Shown here: one piece after another, positions 1-12,844 of the stretch
Layout of the letters: each line of letters opens with the position of its first letter
Position numbering within the stretch: the first letter of the stretch is position 1
Origin: Stentor coeruleus
Lineage: Eukaryota > Ciliophora > Heterotrichea > Heterotrichida > Stentoridae
Direction: 5' to 3'
Length of the DNA stretch: 64,000 bases
Assembly: GCA_001970955.1 (NCBI GenBank)
Contig: MPUH01000192.1
Coordinates: 21,132 to 85,131 of the forward strand
Notes under the pieces: model-generated
Told to the model about the DNA's origin: nothing
The model's input: the letters and a program-made list of their open reading frames with translations, nothing else
Databases searched by the model: none
Translations under genes and position numbers: made by a program

Positions 1-2460
1 CCGGCTGAACTTTAAAATCATCATATTTACTGCTTCTAATTGATCAGCTTCAGCTTGAGTAAATTCTCGTAATTGTATCTCATCTGGGATTATAACAAGT
101 TTTTGAGCTACACCTTCATCGTATACTAAAGATAAATCATGGAATTTTCCAACACCTTGTTCGAGTTTTCTTATTTCAAGCTGTTGTTTGACCCTTTTTT
201 TCTCTAATTCAAGAGTTTTTTTTTTCTTATTTTCTTCTTCACGAAGTTTTTGGTCTTTTTCTTGTTTTTTCTTCTTAGCTTTTTCAATATCCTCTGCTGC
301 ACGTTCCCAAGGAAAGTTCCCTTTTTTCTTAGCAAAAAGAGCTTTTGAGTTTAAATTCGACACAAGGACTAATTCTAAACCACTTTCTTCTTCAGGTGAT
401 GCTTCTTGTATTTCTGTTATAGGGTCTTGATTTATAGGTTTATTTTTACTTATATAATCATCAATAAATTCAATTGGGTCACCAAATAATCCTAATACCG
501 CTATAAATGCTTTAGAATGTTTTTTATTAGTTTCATAATAAACTAAAGAGTTTTCTAATAAATTTTCTTTAATTTTCTCATTCAATCCATCTTGCCATTG
601 TTGAATAATCCAACTAATCATATCAAGAATTCTATTCCTCTGCTGAACAGCTTCAGCAAAATCTATTTCATTTTTTGAATTCTTATTAACTAAAGAGTTT
701 TCTGTATTAAGAACAACGCTCATCCCGTATTTGCAAAACATAAGCAAATACTCTTGCATTGGCTCCTGTTCAATAAACCTTGATGCAATATAAGAATAAG
801 AAACCCCTGCAGCTTTGGAATACACAAAATCATTTAGATAAACTTTACCTGAAATATCAATTAACATTATAGAATGCTTAACCCCTAAACGTGGATATTG
901 TGCCATAATCGATATAAAATCATAATCAAAAACCTCTAAAGCTACATCATTAACTTGCATTTTCTTAATAAGTGGGTCAAGTAACACCGATGGGGGAATA
1001 TTCGAGTTCTGTTTAAAAATCAAAGCAAAATTACTCAATATAAACTCTCTAAAATCAGACTGAGAATAATTTTCTACTAATAAAAAAGTTAAGGTTCTAT
1101 ACACAATAGCAGCAAAAGTACTGTTTTTATCAGAAAGGAACTCGAATAAAATAAACATGTTACTTATTGCCATAGTTTTTATAACAATACTCTCATCGCG
1201 ACAGTTTCTATTTATCAACCCTAAAACACTATTTACAAGGCTTTCATTTTCCCTTATATTTTCAAAAAAAAACATAACAAGCCTTATAACAAAATTCAGT
1301 GACACAGCTCTATAAGGACCCGGTCTTCCAACTTCAGCTTCTTTATTCCCGAAATCAATCCAAAAACCAACAACCCCAGAGTTACAAATTTCATCAACAG
1401 TTGTCTTACTTTCTATAATAAAACCTAAAAACTCATCAATAAGTTGAATATATTCTTTAGGGTCAATAATAATATTTCGTAAATGCACAGTAAAAAGTTC
1501 TAAATAGTTATTTTGACTAACATGTAAGAGCATTTCTAATAGATTATGATATATATTTAAACCAAACCTTTTTATAGCAACCATACATAATTCTAATATT
1601 GAATCAAAAATAAACCAATTCCATAAATCGATAGAGAGAAATTTATCACTAAGATCTAAAGCTAGTTTTGTGATAATAGTAAAAGTTAACTCAACAACTT
1701 CTTGGTCTTTACTAAGGATTCCAGGTTTTAAAGCACCCATGACAAATTGTAATGAACCTTCTTCATAACCTTTTACTATAAGTTCAGTAAGTCTACTTGT
1801 ATAATTGTATATTTCTTGTAGCCACATCCTAACAGGTTCAAAATCATTTTTAAGCCCTTTAGCGACAATATGAGCAAGAAATTTACACCCTTGAGCCAAT
1901 AACCCAGCTCCTTGTTTAGGTTTTAATGAGAAATTGTGACAGAATGAAAGTATTAGGAACTCAAGACAAGATTCAGAATCTTCTAATGATTTTTCATCGT
2001 CTATATTATCTATATCTAATCCATTTTCTGAGTTTTGAACTGGTTTGATTTGTTTATTTAAAGATTTTTGAGGAGATTTTATTAGTTCAGCTTCATATAA
2101 TTGGTTAAGAACTTCTATTAACATTTCTCTATCACCACCTATAATTAAACTTTTTGTATCTGGATCTAAGTTTATATTGAATAATTGTAATGCTTGGGAT
2201 AAAATATTCCAATTGTATAATTTTGCCGCTGGGGTTAATGCTTGTTTTAATGTATTTATTTCTGGAAGTGGTGTTGAGAGTCTATCAAGTTTATTCTATG
2301 TAGCAGTTACTTTTAGTTGATTTAATCTTTTGATAAGTTTGGTAAAAGCATGACCTGATTCGAAAGTTTGTATAAGATCAGCTGGGATTTCGTCACGAGT
2401 TGTTAGATGGAATAAGCCTGTTGACTTAAGCCAGTTGTAAATGTTTTCTGGGACTTCCAT
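1..2460 (-). CDS. CH-like, helical-repeat protein with lysine-rich coiled coil; 3' end outside window
   Basis: Exons are complement(2311..2460) and complement(<1..2295), separated by a 15-nt intron at 2296..2310 (GTAACTGCTACATAG, phase 0). The visible part is 815 codons, open to the left edge. The N-terminus (MEVPENIYNWLKSTGLF, residues 1-17, and roughly the first 120) resembles the calponin-homology-like fold found at the start of many axonemal proteins. The middle is long and all-helical, armadillo-like. From about residue 710 a strongly basic coiled coil (AKKKKQEKDQKLREEENKKK) begins. The family is not recognised with certainty; a cilia or cytoskeleton role is inferred from the CH-like start and the organism. 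The ATG at 2460 is the first in frame after a spacer rich in stop codons. Confidence 0.75.
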
Positions 2461-3641
2461 TTTTTATATGCTTGGGTTTGGAGTAGGAGTTTTTATAGTT
2501 TTTTTTGGATGTGAAGGTTTTTGGTTAGAGTTTTGCGAAGAAGATAATTTTTTATTTTTATGTTGTGCTAAGAATAGGGGTTTTTAGTATTTTAATATTG
2601 GATTATAAGTTTTTGGATTAGGTTTTGTATTGGATTTTAGTTATTTTGTGTGTAATAAGGTGGATTGTTAGAAAATTTAATTAGATTTGGAGGCTTGTGG
2701 TTTAAGAATTTAGTTTAGGTTTTGGGAAAAGTTTAAATGTAATTTTTTATTATGGGAATAATATATAAAGCTTAGATTAATAATTGCTTTATATGGTTTA
2801 TGGATATTTTTGATGCTGAAATTTGTTGAGTGTGACTTGAAGAATAATGATAATATAAATGATTTTATATAAGATGTAGTTTTTAGTTAGATTATTCGAT
2901 TGATCTTAATTTTGTATATAAGTATCAGATAAAATACACAAATTTTGATGGAGTTAAAGTGTTTGGGGTTGGAACATAAATCGTTTAGTCAAATTTTTTT
3001 ATGTATTTTCAACTTCATAAACACTAATACATAATTACTATAAACTAATATAATACAATTACTTTATACCTTAGTAATTTATTATATCTTAAAGCCAAAA
3101 TCATCTGATAATTACATCAATAATAGTTTTCTCTATATATTCATATTTATATAAAATAATACATTTTACCTTACAATTTCTATTCCATCATAATACCAAT
3201 CCTAAATGAAACCTATCTAAACCTTAAACCAACCCTAAAATCTTAATCTATCATCCAAAACTTCCACACAAAATCAACTCTTACAATATCAAAATAATCA
3301 TACCACTTATCATGAAAAAAAAAACCCAAACTTTAAAACTCGCAATTTATCTTTATTTTAATTCTAAATCCAACCACATCCAATGATAACCCATAAACTC
3401 TTCATCAAACCTCATCATTTCATTTCAATCCTACGCAAAACCTAACCGCATATTCCTAAAAACCATAAAACAATCCTCAATCCTACACAAGACCTTCAAA
3501 AATTAAAATTCCTAAAAAACCCAAATCATAAATCCCAACTTCCAAAAACCTCCTCTAAAAATCCCAATTATTCATCTTAAAACTTCAAATCTCCAAGCTA
3601 ACCCTTTCTTTTTTCAGCCAAACTATAAGCAAATTAATTTA
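2461..3641. other. Intergenic spacer with composition switch
   Basis: No gene is visible. The left half is GT-rich and nearly free of C (2581-2640 has 12 G and 0 C); the right half is AC-rich and nearly free of G (3241-3300 has 16 C and 0 G). The change falls near 3000. Confidence 0.7.
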
Positions 3642-3953
3642 TTATTTCTGTAAGAACGAATTCGGCAACGCAACATAAAAACTATCTACAATGCTACCTT
3701 GATTAGTACAAGTCCTCAACCCTCCTATCTTCTTATTCCCCGAGCAACAAAATGATGAAAAAGCATCAGTAGATTCAGTTAATGACTTATATTTTTTGTA
3801 TTCAAGCCATTCTTTCAAAGGAGGTGATTCTGATTCAGAACTCAGACTTAATTCATTGAATTTACTTGAACTTCCTTCATCACCCAAAATATTATTCTCA
3901 TTAACAAATTCAGCAGCTTTAATTTCACTAGGCAAAAAAACGCAACAGCCCAT
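3642..3953 (-). CDS. Small MGCC-start acylated-type hypothetical protein
   Basis: A 103-residue protein beginning MGCCVFLPSEIKAAEF. Gly2 followed by Cys3 and Cys4 is a classic arrangement for N-myristoylation plus palmitoylation, suggesting attachment to membrane or cilium; this is the reason for choosing this ATG over the in-frame ATG at 3983, which would add ten residues (MIYAAEDNKN). The rest is Ser/Glu-rich and not recognised. It is divergent from the CorA gene at 4137, with only about 180 bp between the starts. It shares the MGCC start with the ankyrin protein at 56439..57515 but no other obvious similarity. Confidence 0.6.
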   Translation of the reverse strand: MGCCVFLPSEIKAAEFVNENNILGDEGSSSKFNELSLSSESESPPLKEWLEYKKYKSLTESTDAFSSFCCSGNKKIGGLRTCTNQGSIVDSFYVALPNSFLQK

Positions 3954-4136
3954 ATTTTTATTATCTTCAGCAGCATAAATCATGTAAAAATGTTTTTATT
4001 TAGAAGCCATACTAGTGAATATAGAAGAGTTCATAGTGAAGAAGGGGCAAAACCAAGGAAGATTAGTTATAAGAGCAATTGTGAAGATGTACTGTTTATA
4101 TAGGCAAGTGAATGTTTTTTCTATGATATAAGATCA

Positions 4137-5204
4137 ATGATAATAAAATCAGCTAATTTCACTGAAGCTTGTGATATAGCGGTTAAGCATAATAAAAGCC
4201 TAAACCCTTATGCTATGGTGTTCATAGGACTTGAAGATGAGCAGATTTGGGAAATCCGTAGACTTTACAATCTACACCCTTTATTAGACTCAGAATGCGA
4301 ATCTTCTTATTTTAACAACAAAGACTCGATGCTTGTTTTTGACGACTGTCTTTTTGTCATCATCAACGACGCTGACTATAAAAATGATGATCCTGAAACC
4401 CCACTTTCACTTAAAATCATCAAACGCGATAATTTCATACTAATTTTTTGTGAAGATGATCTTTATTGTATTGATAGAGTATTTCAAGAAAACTCCTTTG
4501 CAAATCTAAACGACAGTTCTCCACAGAAAATCAAAACCATGTTTAATTCAGAAGAAAAAGATTCAACAATTCCTGAGTTTTGGTTTGAAATAACAGAAGC
4601 AAATGGTTGTTCTCCAACTGAAATCATAATAGTTCGTTTATATGAATCACTTTATTGTAGACTTGAAGCTTTTATATTAGATGCTGATTTAGAAGCAAGA
4701 GAATGTTTAGATAGATGTAGGGTTATTGGTCCTGATGATAGAGTTGATTTTATTATAAGACTTAGTTCAAATCAGAAAAGGCTTATTTATTTGTTTGATT
4801 TAGTTGACCCAAAGATAAAAATTTTACAGAAACTTGTTGGATCAGAAAATGTATCGAAAGGGTTAAAACATTATTTAATGTCATTGCTTTCGAAGACTTA
4901 TGTTTTTCAACAAAGATTAAGAATGAGTCAAAGTATGTTGAATACTGCTGAACATATTTATTCGGTACAGGTTGATCAAGCTTTGAATGACTATTCAGAT
5001 AAGTTGAATGAAATTTCGAGATATTTTTCAGCATTTTCTGCTATTTTTTTACCGTTGAATCTTATTGCTGGGTATTTTGGTATGAATGTTATAGTACCTG
5101 GGCAGATGTATGAAAATTTGAACACTTTTATTATTATATGTGGGATTTGTATAGGCATTTTTATCCTTTTGGTGATTTACTATAAAATCAAAAAGTGGAT
5201 ATAG
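4137..5204 (+). CDS. CorA-type magnesium transporter
   Basis: The 355-residue protein has a soluble N-terminal domain, a long helical stalk (about 200-295) and two C-terminal membrane segments. The first ends in YFGMN at residues 313-317; GMN (315-317) is the selectivity signature of the CorA/Mrs2/Alr1 Mg2+ channel family. The second (about 328-350) is followed by a short basic tail, KIKKWI. Proteins of this family form pentameric Mg2+ channels. The stalk and the IARGER-like loop region are divergent, so the ion cannot be fixed from sequence alone. Single exon. Confidence 0.92.
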   Translation: MIIKSANFTEACDIAVKHNKSLNPYAMVFIGLEDEQIWEIRRLYNLHPLLDSECESSYFNNKDSMLVFDDCLFVIINDADYKNDDPETPLSLKIIKRDNFILIFCEDDLYCIDRVFQENSFANLNDSSPQKIKTMFNSEEKDSTIPEFWFEITEANGCSPTEIIIVRLYESLYCRLEAFILDADLEARECLDRCRVIGPDDRVDFIIRLSSNQKRLIYLFDLVDPKIKILQKLVGSENVSKGLKHYLMSLLSKTYVFQQRLRMSQSMLNTAEHIYSVQVDQALNDYSDKLNEISRYFSAFSAIFLPLNLIAGYFGMNVIVPGQMYENLNTFIIICGICIGIFILLVIYYKIKKWI

Positions 5205-5487
5205 GTAGTATTATGTTGATTATAATTATAGTTTATGAATTTAATAGTTGAACTTCACTTTTAAAGACTAATCTTATTATTTACATACAGTTTTAATTTG
5301 TTTTATATAAACACAAGAATAATTATCATAAAAAATTACACCTTAGGCTTATTTTAACATATGCACATTCACATAAATCTTAATTGAATTCTCAGTCAAA
5401 ACAATATAAGAAAATAAAATGTTTTCCTTTAAAAAAAAAATCAAAGGTTGCCCTTTTTTAAAAAGCCTTTGCTGTGTAAATATATAA
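5205..5487. other. Spacer with a promoter-proximal inverted repeat
   Basis: AT-rich spacer between two plus-strand genes. At 5442-5471, just before the next gene, CAAAGG (5442-5447) and CCTTTG (5466-5471) face each other around an A/T-rich core. Function unknown. Confidence 0.35.
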
Positions 5488-6162
5488 ATGTGGTTAGAAA
5501 ATGTAAAAAGAAGAGTTAAAGCTAGGCATTTAGATGTTTTAGCTGATCGTCTTGATGCTGCTGGTATGATGAAAGAATTTTATATAACCATCCGTAAGGC
5601 AAGATCTATAGTAACAATACCTTACCAAAATGATTTTTTAGCCATAATCCAAATCTTAACTGATGAAATTTGGAAGGCAAATAAGCAGGCTCACTCTACC
5701 CAAGCTGACGAACAGTCAAAACCTGAAAACCTTTCTACTAACAAAACTCTTGAAAAATCTTCAATTAGTACAACCAAGAATAACTTCAAAAAATCCTTCC
5801 CATCAATCGACCTCCCATCTCCATCAAGTATTAGAAATTTCACATTCATAGAAAATACTCTTAACAGATCAGGATCAGAATCATTTCTTTCGTCACCAAA
5901 ATACAAAAACCCAATTTCACAAGAAATTGCTTACATGGTAAAAAATAAATAGTCAACATTTTCTTTTCCTAAAGGTAGTGCAACATTTACAAGAACTAAA
6001 AGATTAATATCAAATATTATCCCTAGTAACACAGGACCAGGACCAGGTAGTTATTTCTGTGACCCCCGAACAACAAGAAATTTACCCTGTAGTTCACTCA
6101 GAACCTCAATCCCATCCTGCAGATCCTCTAAAAACTTATCCTTATCTCTGATAAAATTCTAA
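5488..6162 (+). CDS. SHIPPO-repeat (ODF3/STPG-like) protein
   Basis: Exons join(5488..5937, 5953..6162) around a 15-nt phase-0 intron (GTAAAAAATAAATAG, 5938..5952) give 219 residues. The N-terminal ~60 residues are helical (MWLENVKRRVKARHLD). The second exon contains GPGPGSYFCDP (178-188), a SHIPPO repeat (PGPGxY) typical of microtubule-associated and ciliary proteins of the ODF3/STPG type. Reading through the intron would stop at once at its terminal TAG and lose this motif. The Ser-rich tail is low complexity. A ciliary or cortical microtubule role is inferred. Confidence 0.8.
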
Positions 6163-6205
6163 TAGATAACTTTTTATTCTAAAAAAACAAACTAACATTA
6201 ATATT

Positions 6206-7645
6206 ATGAGTACCCAAGACCTTCATTCAGCTTGCAAGACAGGAAACATCATGTTAATAAAACTTGCATATGAGTCTAATCCTAAAAGAATCAATGAAAA
6301 AGATACACAGGTATTATCAAAATAGCTTGGCTGGACTGCATTATATCGAACTGTTGTATCTAGTCGTTTAGAAGCTGCGAAATTTTTATTAGAACAAGGT
6401 GCTGATCCTAATATTTCTAATAACCTAGGAGAAACTGCACTTCATCAAGCAGCTGATAATGGTAGTATTCATATGGCGAAATTATTAATTGAATTTGGAG
6501 CTAAAGTGAATCATCAACAAAATGAAGGGGATACTCCTTTACATCATGCTGCTTTTAGAGGAGATGCTGATATGATAATGTTTTTATTAGAAGAAAAAGG
6601 AAATCCAAATATTCAAAATTATGTTGTAAAAAATATATAGTCTGGGAGAACTTCTTTACATTATGCTGTTGATTGTGGATATATTGACTGTGTAAAAATT
6701 ATGATGAGATATGGAGCTGATGCTTATATTCAGGACAATAAAACAAAGAGAGCTTTTGAATTGACTGAGGATTTGGAGATGAGAAAAGTGTTGGGAAAAA
6801 GTGTTTTGAATAGGTTTGAAGATATTAAAAAAGATGAGGATTTAGGGAGTTTAGAGGATTTTGAAGGGGTTTTAGAAAGTGTTTGTTGTAAGAAAGCTAA
6901 GAAGGTTCATGATGATTTTGAGGTTTTTGGTTGTGATAAATTTATTTCGGATTTGGATAATGATTATAGTCAGATGGTTAATAGTGGATCATTTATGAAA
7001 AATACCAAGACTGAAACTACAGCTTTAAGCAGCCATAAAAGTACAGGACAGAATAAACTAGAAATATACCCGATTTATGATTGGTTAGAAAAAATACAAC
7101 TTGCACAATATTATGAATTAATAGTATCAGCAGGTTATACTTCTTTAGATTTACTAATTAAAAACCCTGCAGCCGCTATTAGAATTTTTATTGATAGTAT
7201 TTCAAACCCAGGTCATAAAAGAAGATTAATGTTTTATTTATATGAAGAAACCAAAAATGAGTCTAGAAATGTTATTAAGTACAAAAAATCTAATAAAAGC
7301 TTTTTTAAATGCTGTGGAGCTTCAGGTGGGAATACTCAAGGATTTTATTCGATTCCCTCGGTGTTAGATTGGTTAAGGGAAATTCATATGGAAAGGTATT
7401 TTGAGACTTTTGTTAAAGCTGGCTATGATGATTATGAGTCTCTTGTACTTATGTGTGGAAGTGATTTTGCTTTAAATGAAGATGTACTTAAGGATGATTT
7501 AAAAATTACTAATGAAAAACATAAGAAAAGGATACTAAGGAAAATTGAAGCTGATCACTTGAACTTTTGCAGTAGGATGTCGATGGGCAGGATTTCTTTT
7601 GATGAACCGAAAAATGTGGCCTGTGAGTCATGCTCAATTTTTTAA
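6206..7645 (+). CDS. Ankyrin-SAM-SAM protein with CaaX-like C-terminus
   Basis: Exons join(6206..6310, 6326..6625, 6641..7645) with two 15-nt phase-0 introns (GTATTATCAAAATAG and GTAAAAAATATATAG) give 469 residues. Ankyrin repeats cover roughly 35-170 (motifs such as GWTALYRTVV, GETALHQAADNG, GDTPLHHAAFRGD, GRTSLHYAVDCGY). Two SAM domains follow: about 277-335 (IYPIYDWLEKIQLAQYYELI) and about 373-437 (VLDWLREIHMERYFETFVKA). The last four residues, CSIF, fit a CaaX prenylation box with Phe last. An ankyrin/SAM adaptor anchored to membrane by a lipid is the natural inference; partners are unknown. Confidence 0.88.
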
Positions 7646-8055
7646 GTATTTTTTTAGTATATTTTAATTGATAAATTTTAAATAAACTTTGTATAAACTG
7701 CAATTTACTATAAGTTTCTATGCTTTCACTATAGATTTAGTAGAATTTTACTTATGAATTTTATATACAAGAAATATAAATATGATTTATATTCTTATGT
7801 GTATATCATTAAGCATCTTCTACTTCAATCATTACTTTTTACTATTTTTATATCCTTTGATAATTTCAATGATTTCCATAACTTTCTGTTTATTTTTTGT
7901 TATCGGCTAATCCATAGATACTTTATCCTGAGAAATATTTTTAGCTTCAATATCAATTACAATCCAAAGAAATGTCTTCAGCAAGAAAATTTTGACACTT
8001 TTTCCAGATATTTCATTGCTCCCATATTTATTTTTTTGAATAAAAGATTATATAA
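7646..8055. other. Intergenic, no gene seen
   Basis: Tail-to-tail spacer. An open frame at 7754..8059 (plus) encodes a low-complexity Y/I/F/N/K-rich sequence with no coding character, and its stop region runs into the acyltransferase stop; I do not accept it as a gene. Confidence 0.6.
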
Positions 8056-9714
8056 TTAGGCTAGTGGGTTTGCCAGCTGGGCTACCCATTGAGGAATTAG
8101 ATATGCTAAGTGCCCATAGGTCTTAAAGTCTCTTTTATCAGGCTGATCAAGTCTATAATAAAACTCTAAAGAATAAAGCATGATAATCAATCCCATCATT
8201 ATAATAAGAAAAGTCCACACAATAACATTATAAAACTTCGAAGCTTTACTATTAAACGATATCATAAAAGCTCCAGGTATCGCAATAATAAAAAAAATAT
8301 AAGGGAAAAAGAATCCAAGAGAAAAATCTATAATAACTTCACATAATATTCCACTTATCAAAAACACAACAACTCTTGCTAATCCAGGTCCTATTGTATT
8401 ATTTGTAAATCTTTGTATATCCATGAATATATAAGTATGTAGCCATTCATAGATAATAACACTGATTTTCCTATAAAAAGTCCCGAAATTTTTAGCATTC
8501 CACCAATCGTCATAGAATTTCCTATCAGCAAAACTCAGGATTTCTGCAAAAATAGAAAACCAAGCATGCATTACAGCAAAGAAAATCAGTAAAAATACCA
8601 TAGTCCCAGGGAGCATTGATCTGAACCATGATAAAAGTACAGCTTGAGAATTTGTTATGTTTTTTGAAGCTAGTTTGAATTCAGGAACGCAAAAGGCTTT
8701 AAAAATTAAAGCTGTATATACAATAGAACCAAAAAAATCAAATAAATGCACAGATAAGTTTTTCCATCTAATTGATCTATCGATTTTTGGATATGAATCC
8801 CTATAAATCAGTGTTGGGGCCAAGAGGTAATATGCATATCTTTGAACTTCTTCCCCAAAACTTTTTATATTAAGTTTTGGGATAACCATATCTATCGGCT
8901 TTAACTCAGCAGCACTCTTTGGGATAATATCCGCATATCTATTTTTCCCATTCCCATATAGTAATTTTTCTCTAAAATATGAATGCATTTTCATTGAAAT
9001 CCTAATCATTTCACACAAAACGATAAAACAACAAGAAGTAGGCAAATTCTCACTTATAAGTTTAAAAACAATAAAATAGTTTAAAAACCCTATAGACAAT
9101 ATATGCATAAAAAATAGTAGTAAAAATGGACGATATGCTTGTTGGACTATGGCAATTGTTATAAAACTCCAAACATTCATCAAAACACATAAAGTAACAA
9201 CCATTTCTGGCTTTCCGAAACTTGTTGATAAAAGATACCCACTTAAAATATTATTACTATCAAGAATATCTTTAGCGAATTCAGCAACACCAAAATTAAC
9301 TAAAATAGCTAAGAAAATATTATAAATAGTTCTGAAATCTTTACTATAAAGAAGTTTTGATATTGGTGCTGATCTTTTACGATGTACTTTTTCATAAAGT
9401 ATGTTTTTTTTTGATATTGAAGGTTGTGAGGATTTAGTAAATTTATGTGTTGATAAATTTTTACTGTCAATATCTGAGTTGAATTTCTCAAGGATATCAG
9501 TGATTTTTAAAGTAAAATCATAACGAGTTTTTGCGATACGTTGCTGTAGGAGTTCAGATGCTTGGTCTTCTAAAAGAGCTAATTTATCTTCAATTTCCTT
9601 AAGTCTTGGGGAAGGTTTAGAGATTTGTAACTTGTCTAGACTTGATAAGATCTTTGCCAGTTTTTCCTTTAGGTTTGACACTTTATCGGAAGTCTGTTGA
9701 GGATCTTCAGCCAT
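8056..9714 (-). CDS. MBOAT acyltransferase, ACAT/DGAT1 family, catalytic His replaced
   Basis: A 552-residue single-exon protein with a hydrophilic coiled N-terminus (1-115) and about eight or nine membrane segments. FYDDWWN at 400-406 is the family signature (FYxDWWN) of sterol O-acyltransferases and DGAT1; the following YRKISVIIYEWLHTYIF resembles ACAT more than DGAT1. These enzymes acylate sterols or diacylglycerol in the ER. The invariant histidine of the segment SAxxHEY aligns with Cys458 in FLISGILCEVIIDF, read as TGT on the coding strand. The flanking SG and Glu are kept. It may therefore be an inactive or altered enzyme. Head-to-tail with mS33 at 10562. Confidence 0.88.
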   Translation of the reverse strand: MAEDPQQTSDKVSNLKEKLAKILSSLDKLQISKPSPRLKEIEDKLALLEDQASELLQQRIAKTRYDFTLKITDILEKFNSDIDSKNLSTHKFTKSSQPSISKKNILYEKVHRKRSAPISKLLYSKDFRTIYNIFLAILVNFGVAEFAKDILDSNNILSGYLLSTSFGKPEMVVTLCVLMNVWSFITIAIVQQAYRPFLLLFFMHILSIGFLNYFIVFKLISENLPTSCCFIVLCEMIRISMKMHSYFREKLLYGNGKNRYADIIPKSAAELKPIDMVIPKLNIKSFGEEVQRYAYYLLAPTLIYRDSYPKIDRSIRWKNLSVHLFDFFGSIVYTALIFKAFCVPEFKLASKNITNSQAVLLSWFRSMLPGTMVFLLIFFAVMHAWFSIFAEILSFADRKFYDDWWNAKNFGTFYRKISVIIYEWLHTYIFMDIQRFTNNTIGPGLARVVVFLISGILCEVIIDFSLGFFFPYIFFIIAIPGAFMISFNSKASKFYNVIVWTFLIIMMGLIIMLYSLEFYYRLDQPDKRDFKTYGHLAYLIPQWVAQLANPLA

Positions 9715-10561
9715 TTATTAAGTGTTGAGGTATATTATTTTAGAATTCTTTAGAAAAATATTAGATATTAAGATATAAGTGATAGATTAAGATAGGAATA
9801 TATATAGAATTTATTGAATTAGTTTATATGAGGAGAATTTATTTAGGTTAGATATTGTGATGGTGTTTATGGAAATAGGTTAGAGTATTATGAAGTTGCA
9901 TTTGATATTTTATTATTTATATGTTTATATTGTGTTTTTATGCTTATGAATAATGATTTTATAATACTAGGAAAGATGTAAAGATATGAAATTAATATAC
10001 TGAGATATTTGGTGAATATATTTTTGGATATTTTATAGGGTAAGATGCTTAGATATTTAAAAAGAAAAAGAATTTAAACTTAAATATGAATGTATTTGGA
10101 ATTGGTATAATATAAATAGGTTTATTGTGTGGAGATATTTATGTTTGTGATAAACATTATAGTTTATAGTAAAGTCTAATATTAATTAGAATGTATAAAT
10201 GGTTTTAATGATACTGAACTATTATTATTTATCCTTTCTATATATATTTTATAATATTAGATTTACGTATATTAGAAAAAAATATTTAGCACATATGAAT
10301 TTTTTTTTTATAATCTAAACTCTACCCACAACTAAAACCCTTCAAATATTAAAAAGTCCTAAACCATATCAATGCCAACATTACATATAATTACAACAAC
10401 TTCTTCTAAAAATCCTTGTTTAATCAAAAACTTTCATATCACATATTCTAAAAATTCATAAATCATATCAAATATCTTCATCCAAAATCCTCCCCATACT
10501 TTAAATCATCCAAAATCCTTTCCCCAACAAATATTCTCAAAAAATCTATCCTAAATCTTAT
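9715..10561. other. Intergenic spacer with composition switch
   Basis: No gene seen. 9841-9900 has 17 G and 1 C; 10441-10500 has 0 G and 16 C. The switch lies near 10300. Confidence 0.7.
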
Positions 10562-11011
10562 CTATTTCTTAGAAGAAGAACCCTTAGCATTTTGTGCAGC
10601 TTCTCTCTCATTCCTTTTCTTTTCAATATGCAAAAACCTTTTCTTTTCATGTTTCGGGACATTCTTAGCCTCTCTCTTCGGTAAAACAACAATAGATTTC
10701 CCTTTCCTAGAATTTCTCACTTCCCTATATTCATCAATTTCATCATTAGCCTGTTGATCATTTTCTTGAATAGGAAAAGGGAAAATAAACTCATTAATCC
10801 CATAATCAAAATACTTAATCATCGCATCACCTTTTAAAGGTGTTCTAGCAACTCTATTTCCCGTTCTAAGATTACCCCCAATGATTTCATTCCAAATCCT
10901 ACACCTTGCCATGAGCATTTTTTGACTAGGTGTTAAATTATTTGGAGTAATTTTCGATAATACACTAGGTTTGAAAGCAATTTTAAAAACCTCAGGGATT
11001 TTATTTGCCAT
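10562..11011 (-). CDS. Probable mitochondrial small-subunit ribosomal protein mS33
   Basis: A 149-residue basic protein. The segment LMARCRIWNEIIGGNLRTGN (about 33-52) followed by RVARTPLKGDAMIKYFDYG matches the pattern of mS33 (MRPS33/Rsm27): an R-I/V-F/W-N/G-E core, an RTGN turn, a basic xxPLKGP-like stretch, then an aromatic pair. The C-terminus is Lys/Arg-rich (KKRFLHIEKKRNEREAAQNA), usual for ribosomal proteins. Assignment rests on this short motif and size, so it is moderate. The start is divergent from the DEAD-box gene with about 55 bp between them. Confidence 0.6.
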   Translation of the reverse strand: MANKIPEVFKIAFKPSVLSKITPNNLTPSQKMLMARCRIWNEIIGGNLRTGNRVARTPLKGDAMIKYFDYGINEFIFPFPIQENDQQANDEIDEYREVRNSRKGKSIVVLPKREAKNVPKHEKKRFLHIEKKRNEREAAQNAKGSSSKK

Positions 11012-11066
11012 TTTATTACAAACTCAAATTAGTTATGATATTTATTAATGCCCCCATACAATAAAT

Positions 11067-12673
<1,607 letters not shown>

Positions 12674-12844
12674 GGATATAGGTAATATTTTTAGATAAAA
12701 ATAGAATTGGTTAGAAAATAGTGTAGAAGGGTGGGAAATTAGGAATTGAAAGTGTGTTTTTGAGTGGCGATTTTTTTTATGTATGATTTTTTTAGGATTT
12801 AAGGTTAGAAAAGGTTAAAATCGTATTTTTTAAAGATACTTAGC

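Noticed and set aside
7754-8059. Plus-strand open frame of 101 codons
   Set aside because: Made almost only of Tyr, Ile, Phe, Leu, Lys and Asn, as expected from AT-rich noncoding DNA, and it overlaps the end of a well-supported gene.
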